From: Adiantum capillus-veneris | Taxonomy: Eukaryota > Streptophyta > Polypodiopsida > Polypodiales > Pteridaceae | Assembly (NCBI GenBank): GCA_014529385.2 | Contig: CM043943.1 | Coordinates: forward strand, 156,360,747-156,424,746 | Length of the DNA stretch: 64,000 nt | Direction of reading: 5' to 3' | In this document: positions 27,401 to 38,822 of the stretch, piece by piece | How the letters are laid out: every line of letters begins with the position of its first letter | Position numbering within the stretch: position 1 is the first letter of the stretch | The notes under the pieces: model-generated | The model's database searches: none | Told to the model about the DNA's origin: nothing | The model's input: the letters and a program-made list of their open reading frames with translations, nothing else | Program-made: the position numbers and the translations under genes

Positions 27401-30400
27401 GTACCTTTATTTTGCCGAAGAGGTTGCGGTTGATCTTGTTAATGGTCTCGGTCATTTCTTCTTTGCATTTTTGAATGACATCCTCTACAGGGCCAGCTTT
27501 GTCAGTCTGCTTCTTCATGCCTGATAGCCGCCAAAAGCGAAGGGGGGGTAGGAGTTCCTATGTTGAAGAACCACACTATGTCCACATTATGTGTCACAAA
27601 GTGATGACGTGGCGGACAGCAGAAACCCTAATTTCTGCCAAAAACCCTAAAATTCCTGCAAACCCTAATTTCTGCCAAAAACCCTAATTTCCGGAAATCG
27701 CGGAGGCGGATTATTATTATTATTATTATTTTTTTTTTGTGGAAAATGATGAGCGACGCGAATTTTGCTTTTGCTTTTTTTTCTATAAAAAAAAAGAGAA
27801 AAGACTCTCTAAGAGAGAGAGAGAACTCATGCTTTTGATTTTAAAAGCTTTTGGGGCTCTGCTTTTGGGGCTCTGCTTTTGGGCATCCCTTGTAACCTTT
27901 AAATTAGTGGTGAGGGCCTCACTTCTCAGGGCATCTGGACGCAGAGTCTGAGAGTGAAACCCTAACCTCTCTCTTGTACTTTGATGATTGATTAATATAA
28001 AAAGAAATACCGAAAGGGGCGCCAGTCTTTGGGGCCAATATCTCTAGGCACGGAACTCCGCCGGGCCAGTGCAAATCTATTGTGATCTGTGAATTGTTTT
28101 GAAGTGGTTATTTGGTGCTGTCGCGGTTGATTCTTGACTTGGAGTGTCCAAGTTTGTTATAGTGGTATCAGAGCACGGCCGATTTCTCTTCTACGGGAAA
28201 TCCGATCCCCGAATTTTTTTCCGCGGCACCTATGGCTTTAGGCAATGATCAGTCGACTCCCTCTGCATTTGGAGATGCGGGCTGGGATCACAACGAAGAT
28301 TCAGGCAGAGAGTATGGCCCGCCTTGGCCTACTTAGGCGGAGCGGCGAGAGATAGAGCGTCGCCAGTTGATCAGCGATGCAACAATGATGATGCTCAATT
28401 TTGCCAAGGACCCGAAGATGGCAAAATATATGAACCAGACCTCTTTGGAAGAGGTACAGATGGAGTGGCAGAGAACCACAACACCACTCCCGGAACCCGC
28501 TCTCAAGAAACCTTCTGCCTCCAAGAAATATACGGAGAAGGAACTGGAGAACGTGGTTGATGCACGGATTGCTCAGCTTTTCGACGTGCAAAAGAAGGAC
28601 AAAAAGCACGGCAAAAAGCAGAAGAAAGGCACTGACTTCCAGGGATATTTGGGTCGTCGGTTGACATTTGACAAGGCAAAGAAACGGAAGAAGCGTGTTC
28701 GATTTGAAGGAGTACTAAGTTCTTCTTCTTCTTCTTCTTCTTCTTCTTCTGATAGTTCTTCTAGCTCCTCCGATTAGAGCGAAGAAGACAGAAAAAAGCA
28801 AAAAGCGAAGCAAGACACAAAGCTTCGGAACGGGCAAGAAAAAGGCAAAGAAGGCTACATCTCGCCCAGAGACTGACAGTTCTACTGAGGACTCGTCTAC
28901 AGACAGCTCAGATTCCGATGACGGAAAGTTTTATGCGAACAAGAAGAATTTTTTTTACAAAGCCAACTAGTATGACTTTCTCGAAGATAAAAGCAAGAAA
29001 GTCCGAGAGTTTAAGGAAGGTGGCGACTCGATCAAGTTTGATACTTTTGAGGATACTCAGATGCTTCGAAGGCTTTGTCTTTTATACAGTAGTTTGACAT
29101 CGCTTTCGCGGGAGGATGCTATTCAGAGCACTCCAAGATTCGGAGAGCTGCCTCTTACTTTAAGGGGAATGCTCGTACTTGGTGGTCCACGCTTCTATTA
29201 AGCAAGACTGTGCCAGTTACATGGCTGAAATTCAAGAGGCTTTTTATTTCTTCTTGGTTGACTCAAGAGTTTGAGCGAGATATACGAGCTGCTTGGAACC
29301 ATCTCCGGATGACCAAGAGCGATACAGTGAATTCTTATTGTGAAAGATTCTGGAGCTCTTTTCTACCCGCCTCTTCATTCAAGAAGATCTCGTTCAGAGA
29401 ACAGATTGAGCGGTTTACCTTGGGTCTACCTACAGAGATCCGAAATCACTGCTTGGAACAGAAGTCAGCTTCTATTCAGGAGTTGATGAGTCATGCGAAG
29501 CGGGGCTTTGCCATTCACTCTTGCAGTCTGACCTACCCCACAGATGAGGCCATGACACAACGAGCCGAACAGACTTCTGGGAATGAAAGTAGAATGAAAA
29601 AGAGCAATCCAGAGAAAAAAAAAAGGATGCACGACCCAAGCTTACTCCTGAGGAGAGCGCTCGTTTCATCAGAGAGGGGAAGTGCTTTGGATGCGGGGAA
29701 CATGGACATATTTCCGCAAAGTGCCCTGATAAGGCACAGAAAGAACAGAATGATAAAGACGACGACAGGTCTGAGAGTTCGAGAGCAGCTGAGGAATGTG
29801 GCAGAAAAGGCAGATAGAAAAGCAGAACTGGTACCACATGGCGTGGGACCTGCACCGAATCTAATGAATGAAAGTACAAACTTTGCTGCTTTCGGGGCAA
29901 AGCGAAGGATCAGGAAGCTCTTTTGAAGGAGCCAAGGCCAACTTCTTTTCACTTGGAATTGACGGCTCGATTTGGAACTACGCCCGACAGACTGACGCCA
30001 CAGGCGGAGGTAGTTCGACTTGCACCCGGATGGGATGTTGCCATTACACCGAGCATTGGCAAACTTCGTTTGCAATGACAGGGGTGTTCAGGGCACGTGA
30101 GTGACGTTCTACTCGGGATCCCTTGGTACCACAAGAACTACGCCGTGGTTGACTACCGGGCCGAGAAAGCGACTTTGATAAATAAATGAAGGGCTTAGAG
30201 ATTGTACTTGATGAACTTCAGTTTTCTTACTCATTCTTTTGGGAGAACTGAACGATGGATAAAGGTTGAATATGTTTTGACCTGAAGAAAAGAACGCCAA
30301 TATTTTTTTTCTCCACGCTCATGCCGATTGCTTTTGAGAGGGCCTGAAGATCATACGATTGATCTGATATCTGGAAGCACGCCACCGAATCGGCCACCTT

Positions 30401-33400
30401 ATCGTGTGAGCCGAGTACAGAATGAAAAGATTATGAACTCAGTGAAAGACCTCTTGGAAAAGGGTCTTGTCCAGCCTAGTACTTCACCGTATTGCTCTCC
30501 AGTGTTGTTGGTTTTGAAGAAAGACGGATCTTGGAGAATGTGCATCGATTATAGCACTCTCAACGAAATCACCATCAAGAACAGATTTCCGATTCCTAGG
30601 ATCGATGATATACTCGACAGGTTACAGGGATCCTCGTGCTTTAGCAGGATTGACTTGAAGAGTGGATATCATCAGATCAGGATAGCGCCAGGAGATGTCT
30701 ACAAGACAGCTTTTCGGACGACTTTTGGGTTATTTGAGTTTTTGGTGATGCCTTTTGGCTTAACCAATGCTCCTGCGACATTTAACCGGATGATGGACAT
30801 GATTTTTCGAGAGTACAGGCTATTTGTTGGCACTTTCTTTGACGACATCATTGTTTTCTCCAAGAATGAGGCAGAACACAGAGATCATCTGCTTCAAGTC
30901 TTTCAGGCATTACGAGATCACACGTTAGTGATTAATGCAAAGAAAAGTGAATTTTTCCTACCAGAGATACACTTTTTGGGACACATTGTGTCAGCAGCAG
31001 GAGTGCAAATGGACCCGGCCAAGATAGAGACTATCCGTGATTGGCCCGATTTGAGGAATGTCCATGAAGCTAGAAGCTTCTTGGGACTGTGTTCGTACTA
31101 CAGGCGGTTCATACGAAAGTTTGCAGAGGTTGCTTCCCCTTTGCATACCTTGACACAGAAAGGAGGACCTTTTTCGTGGCGACCCACAGAGGTGACTGCC
31201 TTTCAGACATTGAAAGAGAAATTCACCACAGGACCAGATTTGACTTTGCCGGACTTGCAGAAGTCATTTGAAGTATTTTGTGATGCTTGTGGTCGTAGTC
31301 CGGGTACGGTCTTGATGCAAGAAGGCCATGTCATAGCTTATGAGAGCCGCTTGTTCTCTAGGCCGGAGATGACAGCACAGATCTATGGGAAAGAGCTTTT
31401 GGCGGTTATCCACGCTCTTACTCAGTGGCGGCATTACCTACTCGGAGCGGATTTTACTGTCTTTACAGACCATCAGAGTTTGCGCTACTTCCTGTCACAG
31501 AAGCAGCTTTCGGAAAAGCAGATGCGGTGGGTGAACATCTTGTCACAGTTCCACTTCCAGATTGTCCATGTGCAGGGACAAAAGAATGTGGTGGCAGATG
31601 CTTTGTCTCGAAAACCGTTGGTTCTGGCTATTTCCGCGATACATCATAGGAGCTTCGAGGATATGGTCGATCAGTGTGCCACAGATACAGATTTTGCAGA
31701 TATTTTCACACAGATACGGGATGGGGAGACAGTAGCTGGATACTCCCTTCAGGAAGGCTACTTGATGAAAAAGACTATGTTGTGCGTTACACAGCCGTTG
31801 AGGGAAAAGGTTATGACTGATTGCCACTGTCCACCTTTTACGGGTCACCGCGGCATTGCTACCACCATGAAAGGGGTAGAGAGAGATTTCTTTTGGCGGA
31901 GACTGAAGAAGGATGTGGAAGAGTTTGTGCGCAGTTGCTTGGTATGCCAGAAGGTCAAGTTTGACAGGCATAAGGCACAGGGATTGTTGCAGCCTTTACC
32001 CATACCCACCCGCCCCTGGGAAAATATTGAAATGGATTTCATTTTTGATCTCCCGAGAATACAGAATGATCACGATGATTTTCCGATTACATGGCACGTC
32101 TGAGACGATTGTCTCTGACAAAGACCCCAGATTTATGAGTTTGTTTTGGAAGGCAATTTGGGAGAACATTGGCACGCGGTTGCAGTTCTCGTCATCGTTC
32201 CACTTGCAGACTGACGGGCAATTTGAGATTGCCAATTCAGTGATTTTAGATTTATTGAAGTCTTGTATCTCGCATCAGAAGACTCAATGGGAAAAGAACT
32301 TACCTTTGGTGGAATTTGCCTACAATAACACGATACACTCTTCGACGGGGAAGACGCCATGAGAGATTGTTGAAACTGCTGCGAAGGTTCCATCCTTCCT
32401 GAGCACGAAAGATTAGAAATTTGAAGCGGATGAATATTCGCGAGACTTCGATTCTGCTTTTGCCAAGGTTCGCGAGACTTTGCAGGAGTCTCAAGAACGA
32501 CAGAAAAAGGCAGCGGATCGCCATCGTCGCGACTGGAAACTGAAGGAGGATGATTGGGTGCTCTTACTTTTGAGAAGGCACGCCTAAGAAAGAAAAAGGG
32601 AAAGGAGAGGCTTTTTTTTCCAATGCTTAGTATGTGATACTACGGACCTTTCCAGATCAGTGACAAGATAAATGATGTCTCCTTCCGATTGAAACTGCCA
32701 GATACTTGGAGGATTCACAATGCATTGCATGTGAGTCTCTTGAAACCTGTTCAGGGTGATGTGCCTGATGAGCAACCCAAAGTGGAAGAAAACGAGGAGA
32801 TCCTTGTTCCTGAACAGATTTTGGCACATAATGATACGAAGAAAGGTAAAGTCCGAAGGCGGGTTCTTGGTTAAGTTCAAGAACTTTCCTGCATTTGATG
32901 CGAAGTGGATGGAGGAGGAGGACCTAGCAGATACTCCTCGGATTGTGAAACTTTACCTCGATGTTTTGGTTTAGCATAGTCTACTCCAAACGGAACCCAG
33001 AAACTCAGCTTGGCCGAAGATCTGGTGCAGTGGGATGCACAAGAGGGGAGTTACTCCACTCCTTTGTCAACAGATGCCTCGATTTTGATACTAAAGTCAC
33101 TGATGTCTCTTTGAGCTTCAGGGATACTGAGAGCTGACAGTATTTTGCTGGATGACTTTATGAAATGGAATTCCTGATTATGATACTGATTTGTTCTTGA
33201 CTTCTTGTGAGTGCAGGAACTGATAGCCGAAATGACTGCAGCATTTTGGTCTGATTGATCTCGAATAGACATGGTTGCAATAGGGGTTAGTCAATCGGAC
33301 ATCGATGAGGTCCCGATTGGACCTAGATGTGATTGCTAGCTACATTGCCGATAAATCATGGTCTAAGATCCGAATGAATGTTGAATGTCATGTGATGTCC

Positions 33401-36400
33401 TGTGATGTCTGGTGATGTCCTGTGATGTCGTGTGATGTGACTGTCGATTTTGTACATGTGCTAGATGTGCGTTCCTAGTACGTAGGTACTAACAGTCAGT
33501 GTCTGCTAAGACGGTTTATGGCTTTTGTCAGTTTTGCAGGCGTAATCGCGGTCGATTACAATGCTTTCAAGAGGGGGGTATGTCACAAAGTGATGACGTG
33601 GCGGACAGCAGAAACCCTAATTTTTGCCAAAAACCCTAAAATTCCTGCAAACCCTAATTTTTGCCAAAAACCCTAATTTCCGGAAATCGCGGAGGCGGAT
33701 TATTATTATTATTATTTTTATTTTTTTTTGGAAAATGATGAGCGACGCGAATTTTGCTTTTGCTTTTTTTTCTATAAAAAAAAAGAGAAAAGACTCTCTA
33801 AGAGAGAGAGAGAACTGATGCTTTTGATTTTAAAAGCTTTTGGGGCTCTGCTTTTGGGCATCCCTTGTAACCTTTAAATTAGTGGTGAGGGCCTCACTTC
33901 TCAGGGCATCTGGACGCAGAGTCTGAGAGTGAAACCCTAACCTCTCTCTTGTACTTTGATGATTGATTAATATAAAAAGAAATACCGAAAGGGGCGCCAG
34001 TCTTTGGGGCCAATATCTCTAGGCACGGAACTCCGCCGGGCCAGTGCAAATCTATTGTGATCTGTGAATTGTTTTGAAGTGGTTATTTGGTGCTGTCGCG
34101 GTTGATTCTTGACTTGGAGTGTCCAAGTTTGTTACATTATGCATACATATCTTCTCCGCATCATGCATACATGTGTATTTGTATTCTCCAAATCAAGCCT
34201 ACATTTCTCTGATTTTCTGATTTTTTAAATTTCCAAATTTCCTGATTTCTGTTTAGTGTCTGACTAAGTTTTAAAATTTTCTGATTTCTGCTTACTGTTT
34301 GGTCTGTTCGGGTAGTGGCTGGGAACCTGTGTGAGCAGTGGTGGGACATGCAGAACAAGGGCGAACAGGGGCGGGAGGTGGGCCTGCACGACTTGCAGAG
34401 CCAGTGCGAGCAGGGGGCGGGAGGTGGACGTGTGCGCGACCTGTGAGAGAGAGAGAGAGAAGAAGAAGAAGAAGAAGAAGAAGAAGAAGAAGAAGAGAGT
34501 TTTTAACGTCGTAGAAAACTATCCAAAGAGACCTTAAAGATCTATCCGACAATGAGAGTTGGAACTCTAAGACCTGTTATAAGAGAGAAATGAAATGAAA
34601 TGAAATGTTATATTAACCTCTTCAAAAGGCCATAGTGACCTATGAGACCCGAAAGTTACAAAGTGGTGGATCTGATACAAAGTCAGAGTAACAAAATAAC
34701 CTAACAACAGTACAGAACAAAGATATGTACTATGGGGTCCTAAGTTGGTCGATGCGAGCCAAACAAAAAACTAAGCAAAAAATGGGCGGCTTGTTGGGAT
34801 AGCTGAATCATAAGAGATCTAGCATTGGTCGTTGGCGAATCTCATCAATTTCCTCCATGGTTAGTAGTCTGACCGGGCGTCATACATGCCTGGCCAGCGT
34901 GCACTGAATTTTCTGTCGAAGCCTCCGTCGATGTTGTGTAGTTCTTCGCAGTTGCGGGCGCCTGGATTTCCCCAGTTCAATTGCTCGGTCAATCAGTGTG
35001 CCTCTGGTGTGAGACGAGGGGGAGCTCTGCTGTGGGAGTGGCTCTTGCGGTTGTCCTGTGTCTGCTCTGAAGAAGTCTGTGATCCGTCTTTGAGACTGGC
35101 TAGCTTTGCCATTCATCAGGCTATCTCTGTGTCTGCGCAGCTCGAGCAAGAACAAACCCAGACATCTCTGATCTTCGTATCCCATGACTCTTGAGAGTGG
35201 TCCAAAACCCTCTCTGAACAGGCAATGGAAGCGGCCTCGTATCTCGTAGTAGACGGGGTAGCGGCATGTATAGTGTAGCTCTGTCTCAGGTTCCATTTTA
35301 CACAAGGGGCATGTCCTGTCCTCTGCTGGTACTCCGCTGTATCTCCCAGTCTCAATCCGCAACTGGTGAGAAGATGTGCGTAACTGGCCAATAGCACATC
35401 GTATCCCATGAGACAAGTGGGTATCCATGTATCTGGGTCTCGTCACAAAACCATCTTCCATAAGCTGGAGAAGGTGGTCTCTGTAGAAAGCCATCTTCGT
35501 GCCCAATTTTTTGTGCTGGTTGTATCCATGTCCTCCTGGTGTCTAGCTGGGTCAGGTCTTGGCGGATGAGTTTGGCGATCTCTGACTGTGTAAGAGTGAG
35601 AGATGGTGCATCCAATGAGTAATGGAATGGTGGCAGCCTGTCTATGCTGAACCCATGTGCCTGAAACCATGATGTCATCTCCCCATACCAGCATGTTGTA
35701 TCTCCTTGTATGGCTAACTGTCGAGAGGGTTCAAGTGCTATGCGAGCATATCTGTCTCTAGGAAGTTCCCATGTGCGGTTTATAAAGGAGACTGATCAAG
35801 TGAGCGCCTCCACCACTAGTGGGGGGGCCGCTAGCTCTGCTCGGATAATGGCCCGTGGTACTGATGCCTTGGCTCTAATGAGCCGCGAGATCATAGAGAC
35901 GAGAGGTTTCTCCATGTTCCCCCATCCGTCTGTTCGACCCGGCCTCCCGTGGTGATCCAGTGAAGGTCCCCATATCTCGGTTCCATAGAGCACTGCTGAA
36001 GCCACCAAGGTGTCAAAGAGCGAGAGCTTCGCCCGGGGCTCCTGAAACTGAACTTAAGAACACATCCTCTCCAATCTACCCAATGCTGCGTGGGCTCTAG
36101 TAACTCTGGTCTCAGTTGCTCTTCTGAGTGAGAATGCAGGTCCGCTAAAAACCACTTCAAGGTAAGTGTAAGCGTTTGTGTACTCCACAGTCTCCTGGCC
36201 GTATGTGAATGTAGGTGCTGACCTCCTGATCCACTGTGGGGTGGTATTAAACACCATAACCTTGGTTTTACCCAGGTTGACAGACAAACCACTTTTGTGG
36301 GCAAACGTATGCAAAGCATCCAATTGACGTTGCATTCCCTCTGGGGATTCGGAGATCAACACTATGTCATCAGCTTATAACAAAAGTGGAATCCATGTCC

Positions 36401-38763
36401 CTGCCAACTGAGCACCTTTATCCCCATCGCTGTCAATGTAGTCGGAAACCTCATCCACATACATACCGAAAAGAGTAGGAGAGAGCGGGCAGCCCTGCTT
36501 CACCCCAATAGTAAAGTGAACCGGTGTGGAAAGTCCCTCCGGGGTGCGTACATGCCCTACTACTGATCTGTACAATGCCATGGTCCCCCAAATGAGTTCT
36601 GTGGGTAGTCCCATTTCCTGTAATCTGCACATCAGTCTAGCTCTGGGTACTGTGGCGAAAGCTTTGCGGAAGTCCACAAAGCTACAATAGATCCGTCTCC
36701 CATGAGATCTGCCTCCTCGATGATGGCCTGAGTGTCAGGATATGGTCAAGAGTAGAGAAGCCTCTCCTGAATCCTGCCTGCCCAGTTGCACGTATTCCTT
36801 CCCTCTTTGCCCATCTACTCAGCTGTTGCTCAAGAATGGATGCATACAACCGTGCCAGTGTGTGCCCAATCATAATAGTGCGATAATTCCCAGGCTCCAT
36901 GGGGTCTCCTGATTTGAAGATAGGTACGATCGTAGATAGGCTCCAAGTGTCCGGTAGGCCCTCACACATGGCACGGTTAAACATAACTGGTAGAAGCTCT
37001 GCTAGTAGGTCTTTGGCATGCATGAAATGCTCAGCGACTAGGCCATCATGATCATATGCTCTCCCAGTCTTCATCCTGTCAATAGCTTTCTTCACCATCT
37101 CATCGGTGAAAAAGACACATGCGTGTGGGCATGGATCGGGGGGGTTGGGGAGGGGCGGCTGTCCAGGTACTGTGTACAAAGATGATGCGTACTGACCCTA
37201 GGTCTCTGTGGAGGAGATAGCGGGGCGGGGGGGGGGGGGGGGGGGACTGCTCATGAAAGAGCCGCCATGCCTCACGCGAGTCATGACTCAAGAATAGCTG
37301 ATATAGATCCTGCTAGAGTCGAGCCAAAAAAGCCCTCTTCTTCCGCCGCACCAGGCGTCGGAAGTCAATCTGTGACTGTCTGTGAGTGACGTCCCCCAAT
37401 AGCACCTCCCTCTGAAGTCTGGCTCTAGTCTGGCGGCACTCCTCATCGTACCAGCTGTTCTGAGGCATGCTCTCTGATCGGCGGCTCTGCTCAGGCTGGG
37501 TGACTGGGTATGCTTCTGCTGTTGCCTCATGTAATGTCTGTTTCAGTATAGTAGTTAGCTCCTCTCCCTCTGAAGTCTGGCTCTAGTCTGGCGGCACTCC
37601 TCATCGTACCAGCTGTTCTGAGGCATGCTCTCTGATCGGCGGCTCTGCTCAGGTTGGGTGACTGGGTATGCTTCTGCTGTTGCCTCATGTAATGTCTGTG
37701 TCAGTATAGTAGTTAGCTCCTCCAGAGGTCGCCCCGGGTTCTTAGTGCATAGATTCCGTACAGAATCCGTGTCCCGTGTGAATGTGTAGCGAGTGGGGGC
37801 TGCTACTCGTGGCCTGTGTGCTACACTGAACTTGAAGGAGATGGTCATCGACACCAGAGCATGATCCACTGCCACCCCGACCGGTCTGGGCACAACTGTG
37901 AGATCCTGGATACTAGAGATGAGATTCGGCTGTGCCATGACATAGTCCACTGTGCTGGCTCCATGTCTGTTTGGGAAGCATGTAAAACCTCCCGCAGCAG
38001 GAAATCTCTGTTGGCCGTTCAATATGGCCAATCCATGTGCAGTGCCGATGTCTATCAGGTGTCGCCCATACTCAGTATATTCCACATTGTGTGATAGTTT
38101 GGAAAGGCCCGTCTGTGCAACATCTAGCTCTCTTAGCATCTCCTCTGAAGTATCATAAAACACTGCTTGATGATGGGCAGTCCTAGCATTGAAGTCCCCT
38201 AGGATGATAATGTCACCATCCCTAGAGAACTCCCATATGTCATCATCCAAAATAGAGAAAGGGGACTGTCCTCTGGGTGATGCATAAACTGATGTACTCG
38301 GGGGAAAGTAGCAAATAGCTAGAGGTATTTGCCTGTCTCTGCTTTCAGTCTCACCCACATGTACCTAGCCTGCTCATGCGTGCGGGCTATATGTATCAGT
38401 GGCTGCAGATCCTCTCTAAATAACATTGCCACTCCCCCCGAGCCCTGCCCTCTGTGCTCTGAGCGTGTCTCCTGTCTGTAGGCTGTCTCCCACCTGTATC
38501 CAGTGATGTGAGGCATGGATTGCCCAGGGGCCTGGTGTGTCTCAGAGTAAAAGATGATGTCTCTGCCAGTAAAGCTATCCTCAAAAGCTCCCACGTCAAG
38601 ACGCATAGATCCATTGCAGTTCCAGGCAGCTATTTTGAGTGTGGTCCCATAAGTCTCGCACCGTCATGTGGAGCGTCGCTCTAGTATTACCACTTTTCCG
38701 TCTCGGTATAAAGCGCTTTTGCCTTTTTCCCTTGCGGCTCTAATCTCCGGCATTACTTCCTGC

Positions 38764-38822
<59 letters not shown>

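Larger units (their letters stand above)
27592..34136 (+). mobile_element. Complete Ty3/gypsy chromovirus-type retrotransposon, 6.5 kb, TSD TTATG
   Basis: LTRs at 27592-28161 (570 bp) and 33581-34136 (556 bp) start TGTCACAAAG. The 3' LTR ends TTTGTTACA; the 5' LTR ends TTTGTTATA. The target duplication TTATG is at 27587-27591 and 34137-34141. The primer binding site TGGTATCAGAGC (28163-28174) and polypurine tract AAGAGGGGGG (33569-33578) are in place. Gene order gag, (protease remnant), RT, RNase H, integrase, chromodomain-like segment is Ty3/gypsy. Gag and pol are broken in several places. LTRs differ mainly by one 14-bp duplication and a few C/T changes, suggesting a recent insertion. Confidence 0.93.
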
